Source: Gonocerus acuteangulatus
Lineage: Eukaryota > Arthropoda > Insecta > Hemiptera > Coreidae
NCBI GenBank assembly: GCA_946811695.1
Contig: OX328124.1
Location: forward strand, 32,859,648-32,923,647
Reading direction: 5' to 3'
Length of the DNA stretch: 64,000 bases
Part shown: positions 44,893 through 56,095 of the stretch, one piece after another
Layout of the letters: each line of letters begins with the position of its first letter
How positions within the stretch are numbered: position 1 is the stretch's first letter
Position numbers and translations under genes: made by a program
Notes under the pieces: model-generated
Database searches by the model: none
What the model was told of the DNA's origin: nothing
Seen by the model: the letters and a program-made list of their open reading frames with translations, nothing else

Positions 44893-45405
44893 ACGACACT
44901 TTCTATATAGCAATCCCCTTGGAACCAATTGAACGTGTTCGTTATCTAGCATAATCGGTCCATCTGATGGGTGGGTTTACACCGAACCTAAATTACTAAT
45001 TTGCCTATAATTTCCGTATTTGTTCTTATATTTTAACGAAACTCGGTAAACTTCGTTGAAATCTAAAGAAAAACATTTCTTGTAAATATAAACCTAATCT
45101 GTCTACCCGAAAGGGGGCTTTACACCGGATGCAAATTACTAATCTTCTCATACCTGTCATAATTTCTGTCTTATTGTAACGAAACCTTGTGCTCCCAGCC
45201 CCCCCCCCCCTTCACAATTACTTTCTATATACGTCCCCGAGCACTTTAAGCGGTTTCTCGGTTGTGAGATCTCCTTTTTACTGGAGGGCGCTTTTATTGT
45301 TTATCGAGATCAATAAACCAGCTCATTTATTGTTTATTGTTCAATTTTTTTTATTGGTTATTTTAAGCAAATTATTCAGGCGTGGAATGTATTTATTTAT
45401 TTATG
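44850..45405 (-). mobile_element. TTAGCGC-B element, diverged
   Basis: A (TA)n array (44860-44889), then the GTTCGTTATCTAGCATAATC and GGTCCATCTGATGGGTGG blocks, 1.6 tandem units with GAAACTCGGTAAACTTCG and AAATTACTAATCTTCTC, and the TTATTTTAAGCAAATTATTC block near 45360. These match 38394-38940 in the same order. The terminal hairpins are not recognisable. Confidence 0.65.
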
Positions 45406-46265
45406 CAAATAGATAGTATCAAAAAGTATGTTTATCGCAAATTGTAACCACTTCAACACGTGCCATAGTTACTACTTATAAAATTTCATAGTATCTATAA
45501 ACTGCATACATGTTGTTTGACCTACAGATTTCTATCCAAACTGTATGGACATACAACTTGATTGAGGCACCTTTAATTGGAAATCTTCTAATGACGGCTT
45601 CGGAACCCTGAAAATGTCTTTATATCAATATCGAGTGCCTAGTTGGAGAAGAATAACGAATAAACATGATCCTTTATCTGAAAAGGATTGCGAAATTAAA
45701 TGAAACTTTACCGTCTTAAATCAACTTCCGACCGCAATTACCTTTTGTTCGAATACAAACATTGCAACATCGAACGTACATTAATCTCCTGAGGACGTTC
45801 TAGTAAGTTCTGCATTATGTATGACTCCAGTACCAAGGACAACATTGCTACTTCAAGACTGTACACGCGATGGTTTCCGCGGAGAATCGGTTACATCTCG
45901 CTAGATGTCTATCGTTGTTGTCATGTTTCGTAAATAAAAAGAAACATTTCTTTACGTTTTGTTTCTTTGCTTCGACATTAGTGTCAATTAAGAAGATTGT
46001 GGTGAAATGAGATGATAATAAGATAGGTAACAGAAAAGGACTATTTGGCCGTGACTTGTTCAGTTTACTCCCTCAAACAGGGAAAATATTTAATTAATTC
46101 CTCCCAGATTTTCTTACAAAATTCTTGTTCACTTTTGAACCTAAATTTTCCTGTGTTTCTTCACTCGCTTCAGGAAGGAAAAACTTATGACGAGGTTTCG
46201 ATAACAAAATCCATAAAAGATATTGAGAATTATGGAGCAGGGAGGTTATTTAGCGAGCCCATACA
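45406..46265. other. No recognised feature
   Basis: No supported gene; the open frame at 46045-46281 has no recognisable domain. Confidence 0.4.
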
Positions 46266-47195
46266 TCTAACGTCCGACTAACAGGAAGTGTGCCATCTTT
46301 GGGCGTTTCCGTTCATAACACTAGTTCCATTAGTGAAGGACTAGAAATAGTTATTGGTATGTTTTGATCTTTCGTGAAAAATATAATATAAAATCTCAAA
46401 AGTAAATTTTAGGTACTATATCAGGAAACTGACAGTATCCTGCGTCATTACGATATGGGACATTACGATATTATTTTTCTCAGCGTACACTATAGGAAAA
46501 CACTATTACCAACACATTTCTCATTTTCTTCCCATATTTTACTAAAATAGTCATTTTACTGTTAAATGCAATTAAAAAAAAACAACAACCGATTAAAAAG
46601 TGAGGTAAACAGAGACAAAAACCCGTTCAAAAGAACAGAACTAACACTTTTAAAGTTTTACGCTCTTATTTCTCTGATTGACTATCGAAATTTGCTTCAG
46701 AACCTTATTCTGTAGTGAATTTAGTAAGCTCACTAGATTATCTTCGAGTTTCTACGATTTTCGAACCGTTTTCGAGATATTTAAAAATGTATACGAAGTT
46801 CCCAAGTCATTTCATGCCAGTTATTAAAATATATTTTTTTTAAATATTTCATTAACTCCAAACGCGATTAAAATATTTTAGTTTATATAAATGTGAAACG
46901 CCTAAACAATTTTGAACTGAATCGATCGTTTCTGTATACCAAAATGAAAATAAGTACGGAGGTCTAAATCGGATCTTTCTTGGACTTCTAACACTTTCTT
47001 GGAAAGGTTACAGATATCGCCTTAAAAGTGGTTTCATTCGTTTTCCTAGGTTACAACATGTGGACCACCGTTATTTTCTTGATCTATACGTACTGATACG
47101 TAAAAGTATCTCGTTGGCACTTCCGGAGTGCGTCATGAGGTCAACCTCATAAGCGGGGTTCCTCCCTATGAAGGGAGACATGAAACGTACAAAAA
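46266..47195 (+). mobile_element. TTAGCGC-A element, short form without TA array
   Basis: Starts AACGTCCGACTAACAGGAAG with a mutated TTTGGGCGTTTCCG block. Shares ATAGGAAAACACTATTACCA, CTCTGATTGAC, AACCGTTTTCGAGATATT and CTCCAAACGCGATTAAAAT with the 10434 copy. Ends with GCGGGGTTCCTCCCTATGAA, GGGAGACATGAAACGTAC. The (TA)n array is missing between CTAGGTTACAACATG and GACCACCGTTATT. Confidence 0.75.
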
Positions 47196-47689
47196 ACCTG
47201 CTGCAGGCTGCGGGATGTTTTTTGGAACGTGTTTTCTACAGGTTAACAATCTTTCCTAGCCAGGATAGTGTCACTTAAAACGTTTTTTTTTTTTTCCTTT
47301 CCTGGCTAGAAAAAAAAAATGAATGAAGGAACGTAGAGTTTTCTATCACTGATTGACTTTTTCTACCGTATTCATTGCACAATATTAAGTAACAAAGGAA
47401 TGACTTTATACGCGTCTAGAAATACAATTGTTATCGGAAATATAGGAAAAGCCGTCGATGTTGTCTTTCCCCTAGATGGATGCAATGACAATAAAATACT
47501 ATTCAAGGACGACGAGTAAACCTACTGAAAGTAGATAATAAGTTGGATGGTGAAGCTATTTCTACTGCGGAAGAAATAAAACGAATAATTACAATTATTA
47601 ATAAGCTGTATTACTTTTTCTTTTCTCAACACACACAGTTATACAATTACGAAGACGACTAGTTGCTAGAATGTTTCTTAAAATAAAAC
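47196..47689. other. No recognised feature
   Basis: No supported gene. T-run near 47281-47296. Confidence 0.35.
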
Positions 47690-49110
47690 TAAACATGATT
47701 TACAATCTTACCTGGAAGGGTCGGCTAACACTAGAAACAGTCCCGCTAGTTACAAGGTCTTGGAATCCTGGAAATCTATATTTCTAACAATAAATTGTTT
47801 TTGTTATTTTACTTAACCAGTTTTATTGTCAAATACATTATCCAACTATAAGCAATTAAAAAATAACAAGGAATAAAACAGACAAAAAGAACCATTCGAA
47901 TAAACGAAATCAATTAATTTAAAGTTTTAAGCACTTATTTCTCCGATTGACATCGCCTAATTAAAACTTTCTTCAGAACCTTTTTTGTAGAGCATTTAGT
48001 AAGCTTTCGAATGGTAATCTTCCGCTTCACAAGAATGTCAACGGTTTTCGAGATACTAACGAAAGTATACAAAGTTACCGAAACTTTTTTTGTCTGTTCA
48101 TAAAATATTTTATTCTAACCCTTCCTTTACTCTAAACGTAACAAAAATGTCAACATATTAGTGTTGATGAAATTCGAACATGCAGAAAATTTTTCAACTG
48201 TATCCCATAATTCTAAGAACCAAAATCAAAGACAAACAACCCTCCCTAGGAAGGACGCTAGGCAGTTGAAAAGCTATATCTTGGAAATCCATATCTCTAA
48301 CATTAAATTGTTTTTCTTATTTTTCGTAACCTGTTTTATTTTCAAATACATTATCCAACTATAAGCAATTAAAAAATTACAAGGAATAAAAAACAGACAA
48401 AAAGAACAGTTCGAATAGGCGAAATCAATTACTTTAAAGTTTTAAGGTCTTATTTCTCCGATTGACATCGCCTAATCAAAACTTTCATTAGAACCTTTTT
48501 TTTTTTAGAGCATTTAATAAGCTTAATAATGGTATTCTTCCGTTTACCAAGATTCTCAACCTTTTTCGAGATATTAAGGAAAGTAGGCGCTAATAGCCAA
48601 ATAGTTGATGCGCCGTAAAAAAAAAAAAAAAAAAAAAAAAATTAAGGAAAGTAAACAAAGTTACTAAAACTTTTTATGTCTGTTAATAAAATATTTTATT
48701 CTAACCCTTCCTTAACTCCAAACGTAACCAAAATTTCAACATATTAGTTTTGATGAAAGTAGAACATGCAGAAAATGTTTCAACTGAATCCCATGATTCT
48801 AAGTAACCAAACCAAAAACGGTATTCAAAAACTATTTTTCCAATTTTCTCGAAAACGGTTAAAGCTATCGCCTTGAAAATGGTTTCATTCGTTTTCCTAG
48901 CCCAGGAAGCATGTAAAACGAGTACTTACAAGCTTATGAACTCAAAAACGTAAGCGTTAGATTTCTTTGCGCGAATTTCGCTCCAAACGCCATCTTCCAG
49001 TAGGTGGATTTTGCTGGTTAACGAACTTGACCTTTCAAATTAGACGAAAGATTTTTGTACCAAATTTCATCAAAATCGGACCATTCGTCTAGGAGCTACA
49101 GAGCGAACAG

Positions 49111-49209
<99 letters not shown>

Positions 49210-49345
49210 AATTGGAACCACCGTTATTTTCGGTCTCTAGGGGTTCTGAAACGCGAAATTTTCTAGTCGGCGCTTCCGGATTGTTTCATTGTATCAACCT
49301 TATAAGCGGGGTTCCTCCCTATGGGGAGGGAGGAAACGCGCTAAA
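47690..49345 (+). mobile_element. TTAGCGC-A element with internal duplication
   Basis: Body from AATCTTACCTGGAAGGGTCG to the 3' hairpin and GGAAACGCGCTAAAAA. About 47775-48240 and 48285-48860 begin with the same block (TCTAACAATAAATTG, TACATTATCCAACTATAAGC, GATTGACATCGCCTAAT), so part of the element is repeated in tandem. The (TA)n array is at 49116-49206. A solo SINE tail is inserted at 48586. The 5' terminal TTAGCGC block is not found. Confidence 0.7.
48586..48640 (+). mobile_element. Solo SINE tail with perfect 13-bp TSD
   Basis: GGCGCTAATAGCC to GATGCGCCGT (31 nt) plus 24 adenines, flanked by perfect ATTAAGGAAAGTA at 48573-48585 and 48641-48653. It contains only the hairpin module. Confidence 0.95.
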
Positions 49346-49632
49346 AATAATGCAATTGGCTCAGAAGGAGGATTATATTAACATTTCCTTTCACCTATTA
49401 ATACTTCCACTAACGCCGTTAAACACACTTTATTCCTAAAATACATTTTCTTCCGGAGAATTGTTGTTTAAAATATAATTTTTGGAACAAAATGTCAATA
49501 ATATTTATCCCTTTGATTCTCATTGAAAAAATGTATTTCTTTTGTGCAGTCTCTACAAGTGGATAACGCTTGAGTTATTTTGCAACAGAGTAACGGGAAA
49601 AAAATAAGTAGAATGAGTTTTCTTTTATTTTA
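49346..49632. other. No recognised feature
   Basis: No supported gene or repeat. Confidence 0.35.
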
Positions 49633-49680
49633 GGATGAAGTTAGCTCAGTGGTAGAGCACTACCAGTTCAAATCAATTCA
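49633..49680 (+). pseudogene. tRNA-like fragment lacking the anticodon arm
   Basis: GGATGAAGTTAGCTCAGTGG then TAGAGCAC is a near-perfect D-arm and box A of an alanine-type tRNA. It is followed almost at once by CAGTTCAAATC, resembling box B. The anticodon arm and proper acceptor pairing are absent, so this is not a working tRNA. It could be a decayed tRNA pseudogene or the head of another SINE family. Confidence 0.5.
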
Positions 49681-50319
49681 ATTTGGGACAATCGCCTCCA
49701 TTCAAGAATCCAAAGAAATACCGTTTAAATATAATTTTGTGTTTTTTTTTTATATTAGTCACACTGTTGATGGCCTCTTTCAGGTCAGTGCCATAATGAT
49801 AACATAATGATTCTTCGGGGAGATTTATTCATCCATGAGCGCAGAATAGCGATTGCAAAAGTGCATTAGAATACCAAACGATTTGAAAATTACATCGGAG
49901 TTTAATCTATAGTCGATTGCATATTCTTGAATTTAGATTCATAGTGTCGCAAGATGGAGACCGATTTTACCTTTGCCTGCGCCATCTGTAGAGTTAATCT
50001 GCTAATAGTGTAATGACTGTGTACCATTGTCTCGTGGAACAGGTGTCATCTCGAAATATTACAATGGCTCTTATGAAAGCTGCTCAAGCTTATCTTTACT
50101 TTCACTACTAGGTGTGGCCAACTTCAAGCGTCTTATTGTCATAATGAGTGGATCTCATTCTTTCAAGTGTATGTTTATTAGACTCTATAGAATGTTCGCG
50201 ATAATAATATTACCATAAAAACAGTTAGTATTTTGCCTGTAGGATCACGTACCTCAGTAGGGTAGAGGCTAAAATAAATATCATTAAACTCTTTTATGTT
50301 AGTCTTTACTATCGATTTA
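49681..50319. other. No recognised feature
   Basis: No supported gene. Confidence 0.35.
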
Positions 50320-50765
50320 AATCAATTAATAAGAATAAAAGTAAAGAACACCTTATTAAAATAAATAAAGTGTGGCTGTAAAAATGAATGGGGCTAAACA
50401 CACAGCTAGTATCAACAATCAACGGATAAACGTTTTGATCAGTTTTGTTCGTCAGTTTTGTTTGATCAGTTTTGTGGTTGTCGCCTGCGTACTTGGAAAT
50501 TGTAGAATGTTCCTTAGTTATTATTATTGCCCTACATGGTGATGGTGCATATAAGTTTACACTATAATGTTAGAACCTGAAATGTGTTGGTTGATGGCTC
50601 CTAGGAGCACAATGATATACACGAGCTCGTTTGTTGTTTTAAATGGGACAATATCACCAAACCTGGAAGACTTCATTGTCGTTTCAGTACACCTCTTCCA
50701 AGCAGCGATGGTTCTTTTTCTCTAAAAGCTCTATTAGTTTGTGCTTCACTTGAAGGTAGCTATAC
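50320..50765 (-). pseudogene. Second R2-type-endonuclease LINE relic, heavily decayed
   Basis: The minus strand from 50760 reads KHKLIELLEKKNHRCLEEVY, the block seen at 24790, then a degenerate FGDIVPF and ELVYII corresponding to YADIVTF and ELAYII. Stops interrupt it. 50320-50480 aligns with the 3' UTR at 24190-24340 (CACCTTATTAAAAT, AATCAACGGATAA, TTTTGATCAGTTTTG). Same family as 24190-24790 and in the same orientation, but more damaged. Confidence 0.65.
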
Positions 50766-51139
50766 AAGATCTTATGTATATTTATTCATTTATAAGACAT
50801 ATCAATATCTAATAGTGGCCTAAATTAATCAAATCATATCTGAGAAAGGCTAAAGGTAAGTAAAAAGCCAATTATTTTTTTAAAACTAGCTCTAAACACT
50901 TTTAGGTTTCACAATCTGTTAGCTGCCTGTTCAGAAGGCTATAGAACACTTACTAAACCACTAGTACAGCCTATTTATACAAGGGCAAACATTCCCTATA
51001 CATTTTGAGTACGATTACTGTGTATGAGGTCAATCAGCTGTGAGTAGTCAGATTTACACAATCGATAGAACCCCAAAAAACCAACACACTTAATTATTTT
51101 TTTCTATTGAATAAATATTAAAACTAATAAAAACAACTT
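50766..51139. other. No recognised feature
   Basis: No supported gene. Confidence 0.35.
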
Positions 51140-51432
51140 GACTATCAATGCCGGCCGTATTTTTTGTTATATTGCAACGAAACTCAGTATTCATTAGGTC
51201 ATCTAACGAGTAAAATGTGTTTTAAAAATAAACCGAATAGGTTCATTACGAAGAAGGGTTTCCTCAGGACACAAATCACTAAATTTTTTCTTAATGGTCG
51301 TAATTTCGGTTGTATTGTAAGGAAAGTCTATCCAAGACAGATGGCCTTTAAAAGTAAATTCAACCGGTTCCTTAGAAGTTGAGCTCTGAATGTGAATTGA
51401 CGCCAAACCCGCACTGGTTGTTACTTGTGCCA

Positions 51433-52282
51433 CTAAAGCCTAGTACACACTGGGATACAATGTTGCGCGTCATTGTTGCAGAGCTGAATCTCGTTTGAAT
51501 CTGGATTGTTGCGATTCTGCCGCGCAACATGTCCCCCTATGTGTATCAGGAGTGTATTGCGGGTCTAGGTGATACAAGAATCTGAGTCCCGCTGGGTCGA
51601 GACTCACGGATACATTGTTGCGCAACATTTCGAGTGTGGACGTGTTCCGGAGCAGCCCCAACTCTAGAATCAGCCCCCGGCAGTTCCAACTTACGGACTT
51701 GTAGTTCAATTTCACTCAATATGTAGACGACTGAATTGACAAAACGATGATTATTGCCTCACACATTTCTGGAACAAATACAGATAAACTTTGCTTGGAA
51801 AATCTAAAATTATGCATAAGACTTTTAAACAATTCTTCACTTCCAAGGAACCCTAAAGTAGTAGCACGTTTTACGGTTGGAGAAATTGAATTTCTAAAGT
51901 TTGTATATTTTTTAAACACCCTTGGTCCAACCATTTGCAAAAGATTCTAAAATTTTGAAGCCTAATTCTTATAAAGTTGACAAATCCCATTCTATCTTCA
52001 AGTCTCAATGTGTTTGTACGCTTTATTGTTGGTTGTTTGGTTTTGAACAATTTTCAATAGCACCACCTTCTTGGTTTTTTCATATTCCGATTTTTAATTA
52101 ACAGTAACAACGATAGAGAAACACCTGAAAGGCCAGCTCCTGAGAAATGTTCGAGGGAACTGGCTATCTAGTGTGGACGCGATTCTTTGTTGCGGGACAG
52201 CCCCGAAACTGACGCGCAACATTGTTGCGGGACAGTTCCCAGTGTCCCGCAACTTTGAGTCTCAGTGTGTACTAGGCTTCAG
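51433..52282 (-). mobile_element. PIF/Harbinger DNA transposon relic
   Basis: Inverted ends: AGCCTAGTACACACTGGGA on the left and CAGTGTGTACTAGGCT on the right, followed inside by ATGTTGCGC and GCGCAACATTG. Flanking trinucleotides are TAA (left) and TCA (right), consistent with a degraded 3-bp TWA duplication. A nuclease-gene fragment lies inside on the minus strand. At ~850 bp it is much shorter than an autonomous element. Confidence 0.75.
51716..52083 (-). pseudogene. HARBI1-like nuclease, N-terminal fragment
   Basis: The minus strand starts MKKPRRWWCY with a stop, then in shifted frames FVNFIRIRLQNFRIFCK, and finally MVGPRVFKKYTNFRNSISPT, VKRATTLGFLGSEELFKSLM, HNFRFSKQSLSVFVPEMCEA and IIIVL. 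This is the N-terminal region of PIF/Harbinger (ALP1/HARBI1-like) nucleases, where (L/V)-x-(L/R)-(Y/F)-L-A-(T/S)-G-x-S-F-x-S-L, a helix-turn-helix, and (I/V)-V-x-E-x-C-x-A-I are characteristic. The DDE catalytic part is missing, and frameshifts and a stop are present. Confidence 0.75.
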
Positions 52283-52490
52283 GGCACTGAACAGGGGACT
52301 GTGATGATTGTGGTTGTAATCAAGAATAACAAGCAAAAATTTGAGTTTTTTTCCCCTCGCATAATCATTCTTTTTTTTTTTTTTTTTATTTATCTACGTT
52401 ATTTTAAGGAAGTTATTGAGGAATGCAGTGTACAATACACACCCTCTGACGAATGTGCTTAGTTATACAACTCCTGCGTGACAGAAGTTT

Positions 52491-52905
52491 TTAAATGTTC
52501 ACCTATTAATATGTCACGAGCAACAAAAAGTTAACACGTATCATTCATTAAAATTTTATAAGAAGGGAGCAAATTCGTATTTTAACGGTCAGTTAAAATA
52601 GAGTTTATCTTTATTTCTTATTTCATCTAATTGAAGCTTTGGCTGAAATAACTTGTCATGATTTGATATGATAATTAGGAAGGCAACTAAGGGTAGCTAG
52701 TTTATTCGGAGTCCAAATTCCAGCGTGGCGAGTTAATCTTTCTAAAAAATTAAGATTTGAAAATTCCGCCTTGGTTTATACCGTACTCCGTATTATACTG
52801 AGGTTTCATACATTTTATTATTAGAACCAATTCCATCTTTTATAATGAGATAGTTATCCGTCAAAGTGATTTGAAGTCAGGGAATAGCTAGGATCCGCAG
52901 AGGAA
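52491..52905. other. No recognised feature
   Basis: No supported gene. Confidence 0.35.
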
Positions 52906-53110
52906 CAAAAAGAAGATTTTCGTGAAAATGTATATTTCAAACGTTTTTGCATGCTCTTTGGCAGCCTTCATCAGCAATAAATGCCTATGGGGAAAAAATG
53001 CTATGTTTGGTCTTCCTCCTTCCTCCTAGGCATTTTGTCGTGAAATGAAGGGTGTCAAAGAAAATGCCGAAACGTTCGTATTATAGATTTTTACGAAAAT
53101 CTGATTTACA
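52906..53110. mobile_element. Inverted-pair hammerhead-like element
   Basis: The left part (AAGATTTTCGTGAAAATGTA, CAAACGTTTTTGCATGCTCT, TTGGCAGCCTTCATCAGC) and right part (GAAGGGTGTCAAAGAAAATG, CCGAAACGTTCG, AGATTTTTACGAAAATCTG) are inverted copies. On the left the minus strand has CTGATGAAGGCTGCC; on the right the plus strand has ATGAAGGGTGTC..ATGCCGAAACG, a core missing its first bases. Same layout as 15128-15565 with a different sequence. Confidence 0.55.
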
Positions 53111-54640
53111 GCAGTGGAATATCATGAGTAACCCATTAATGAAAAGTGGAAGACATGGCGTGTGATTAGGCAATGCTAAATGACGTGCTCTCTTCAGGAC
53201 AAGGAGAGCATTCCAATGCATTGCGTTGCGAAGGTGCATTCGGCCACAAGGACCACAAGCATCCATTAGATTTCTCTTTACAACAGCTGAACACTTCCAA
53301 ATGCTATGTATGTCATTAAGTTAATCATTAGATTACTTGGGGTTTAGATTGTACTCCTTTCATTATGGTGGCTTTGAATGGCACATACACATATTCAGCG
53401 AAGATGTTTGTCAGCGAAGATGCTTATGGTCAACTTGACCGATTGGCACATATTTTCCCAATAGTGAATATTTTGAAAGGAGAATGCTGCCGAGGGCCAA
53501 GGTTAACCACCAGATACGGGCTAGCGACCTCCACGTGTCCAGGGATTTCGACAGAGGGTCTGGTGCCCTTCAGCATTCCATCACTGCCACTATCAGAATC
53601 CTCGTTGTTGTATGGGACGAGATTCATTCATAAAATTCGAGCAAAAAGATAGGACTAGTATAGTGGCACTGAAACCAAACAACTTATTACCAATTAGAGA
53701 TACAATTTTTAAACCAAAAAATAAACAAAAAGACAATTAATAAATGATCTAACAAAGAATGGTTTATATTCCAGCCTAAAAGTCCCCCTAAAAGAGCTTT
53801 CTGAAAGATAGTGAAGGTTGTTGATTATGATGAACTTGACCTTTTTTATATACAAAAGAACTTTGAAGCGAGATTTTATCGAAGTTAGACCGGTTTTCAG
53901 GATTTTAGTGGGCGAAGAGACAATTGTACATGGATTTATTTATATAGGTTTGATCTCTTAAATTATTATATCTATATCTTGGTACAAAAAGGACCAATGT
54001 CCAAACCTGTGAAATTTGAGTGAACTGTACAAGTGACATCATGCGAGGGAGGGTCAACATTAATTGTTAAAATAGCCAATGTTAAAGGAAAGCCCTTTTA
54101 AAAATTAATGTCACTCGTGCAGTTCTCTCGAATTTCAGAGGTATGGACATTGACCTTTTTGTTCCGAGGTCAGATATAGTATGTATGTTACATTTATTTT
54201 CTACTTATGAAGGATGCTTCGGTAATACAATTCTTCTTATGAATCAATTTTGTTGGATCTAGACTGAGGAAACTTTCAAAAGTTTCATTCCTTTCCATTC
54301 TGTAATACCCATAATAACTGAAAGCAGATATCATGTTTTGTTAAGAAAACATTGCATACAGCCTTCCTTTCTGTGGAAATATAGTTCAAGTTTCATGTCC
54401 TACACAATGGTTTACTTCTCGTGGGATATTGCAGAGCAGAAGTGCATTTCGCGGCCACGGTCGTCTTAAAAAGCAGTAACAGAGGATGCACGAAGTAGTT
54501 GCATCAGTGTTATCAGATGAGTACAACTGCAAGGCTAAGTGCAGGATATCTCGCGTAACTGCTCCCGGCTTGCACACTTTCGTGCACTGCTCGTTCGGTC
54601 GGAAAAGAGGCGACTGTTTTCGCAATAACAAGACATAGTG
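53111..54640. other. Mixed-composition sequence with unassigned open frames
   Basis: Less AT-rich than most of the window (53150-53260, 53480-53640, 54420-54630), with several short open frames on both strands; one is described separately at 53430-53627. A plus-strand 50-codon frame ending at 54632 is Cys-rich (EYNCKAKCR, HCSFGRKRGDCFRNNKT), but without homology or splice support. Confidence 0.35.
53430..53627 (-). CDS. Unrecognised ORF with acidic N-terminus
   Basis: The minus-strand ORF starts at 53627, directly after an in-frame TGA, and encodes 65 residues beginning MNLVPYNNEDSDSGSDGML, then KGTRPSVEIPGHVEVASPYL. Openings such as M-(S/A)-L-V-x-Y-x-x-S-D-S-(D/E) occur in several nuclear and splicing-related proteins, so this could be a first exon, but no clear donor site follows and no family was recognised. 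The segment is GC-richer than its surroundings. Chance is a real alternative. Confidence 0.25.
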   Translation of the reverse strand: MNLVPYNNEDSDSGSDGMLKGTRPSVEIPGHVEVASPYLVVNLGPRQHSPFKIFTIGKICANRSS

Positions 54641-54824
54641 GGGGTCTCCCGTAGTCTAGTGGTTAGCGCGCTGGATTCATAAGCGGGAGATGGTGGGTTC
54701 GATTCCCACCTCCGGCAGGAATTTTCTCATCTCAAGGCTCGCTGGGAAAATTCCTCGCTGCACCCTGGATGTCGGCGCTAATGACCTAGAAGTAGATGCG
54801 CCGTAAAAAAAAAACAAAAAAAAA
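54641..54824 (+). mobile_element. tRNA-derived SINE, youngest-looking full copy
   Basis: GGGGTCTCCCGTAGTCTAGT opens it. Box A region TAGTCTAGTGGTTAG; box B GGTTCGATTCC at 54696-54706; body CCTCCGGCAGGAATTTTC; hairpin module at 54773-54804 (CGGCGCTAATGACC to GATGCGCCGT); A-tail with one C. Perfect 14-bp target-site duplication AACAAGACATAGTG at 54627-54640 and 54825-54838. The tRNA-like head has CAT where an anticodon would be, but anticodon-stem pairing is poor. Confidence 0.95.
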
Positions 54825-54974
54825 AACAAGACATAGTGAAATACATCTTTACAATCGAGTATTTTTCTGCATTTTCGGAGAAACTGGAACAGACCAAGAA
54901 GATATAGTTGGTGTAAATGTTGTTGGAGCGTATGAAGTGTCTAGATTAATTAAAGCCAGTAAAGGCGAAAAAGC

Positions 54975-56095
54975 AGCCCGACTTGCAGGAACTGCGTAAT
55001 CTTAATGTTAAACCTGATCTCATTAACGAACATCTCCAAAGAGCCTCTTTCCTGCGATATTTCGGACTAACTGCGATATTTAAAAGGAATAGCTTGACGT
55101 CAATGGAAAGGAATCCATTGGAATATCGCAGGAAGAATTAGGAGAGAAGAATCACAGCTCGAGATAGGAGCCATTCCATCCAAAAAATATGGTTACCAGT
55201 GAAGTAAAAATAATACCAAACATATCCAAAGATGTGAAGGGTGACGCTCCCGGTCCTCTAAACAACCTTCTATACTATTTTTCTGTCTTACATTTGTTTA
55301 AAAACAAATGTTTCCTCTCTTCGGGTGACACTTCGACCATTGACTGCTTTCGGGAGGAAGAAATACGAAAAACAACGAGTCAAGCCGATCGCAGCGAGTG
55401 CAGAACTCAGAACGCATACATGCGTCTGGAGCGCTAAGTTCACTGATTTTCAGGCTCGAATTTATGCGCTCAGAGCGTTTGACGGGTTAAGAAAACTTAA
55501 AATATAAATTATTTATTCTTTGGCTTCAGTGATTTTAAACCAACACTTTCATTGAAAACACTTTTAACCGAAGCGTAAAGAGTTAATTTACGCCTGCACC
55601 TATTTGGTAGGAAATTTAAAAGCCTTTACAAAGATTCCCCTCTTTAAATGACTATTCCACAATCGTTTTATAAATATTTCACAATATAAACAAGTTTAAA
55701 TATTTTTTCTCTCCAAACGTAACCAACATTTGTAAATCTTAATTTAAATAAATCTCAAATTGTCAACATTTTATACTACCTACCCGAAACCAAAATTCGT
55801 TTTTTCCCTTTTAATTATAAACTTAGGACAACATTACTTGGAGTGTGGTTTTATTAGAATTCCCAAGATAAAAACTGTACAGCGTACATGGAAACCCATC
55901 CATAAACAGTAAGTTACTTACTTATGTGTCAAATTTCATGAAAATCTAGCCTTTTTGTATAGAATAGAGAGTGAGCCGAAATTTATATACTACTTTTTTC
56001 TCGGATTGCGTCATTGGATCGACATCATTATTTCACATCATCAGGTTTTCCTGTCTAGAGGGGGAGTGGAAACACGCTGGAAGCTGTGGCTGCTA
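54975..56095 (+). mobile_element. TTAGCGC-A element, degraded
   Basis: 5' end GCCCGACTTGCAGGAACTGC with its small hairpin, and a degraded ATCTTAATG in place of TTAGCGC. Middle from 55620 with CTCCAAACGTAACCAACAT and TACCCGAAACCAAAATTCG. 3' end TCGGATTGCGTCATTGGATC and AGGGGGAGTGGAAACACGCT. 55040-55135 carries a 15-bp inverted pair (TTCCTGCGATATTTC / GGAATATCGCAGGAA). Open frames at 55189-55507 have no recognised product. Confidence 0.55.

Larger units (their letters stand above)
51140..52490 (-). mobile_element. TTAGCGC-B element split by a Harbinger relic
   Basis: 51140-51400 holds the tandem units (ATTGCAACGAAACTCAGTAT, AATAAACCGAATAGGTTCAT, GGTCGTAATTTCGGTTGTAT). The 5'-end block is found beyond the insertion at 52380-52490 (TTATCTACGTTATTTTAAGG, GAATGTGCTTAGTTATACA, GCGTGACAGAAGTTTTT). 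The insertion occupies 51433-52282. The 3' hairpin end is not seen. Confidence 0.65.

Noticed and set aside
54480..54632. Cys-rich 50-codon plus-strand ORF as a small secreted peptide
   Set aside because: No signal peptide, no upstream open frame past a TAA, and no recognisable family.
54641..54712. Functional tRNA gene (Met-like, CAT)
   Set aside because: Box A and box B are good, but acceptor and anticodon stems do not pair, and the same head recurs in front of the same SINE body at several loci.
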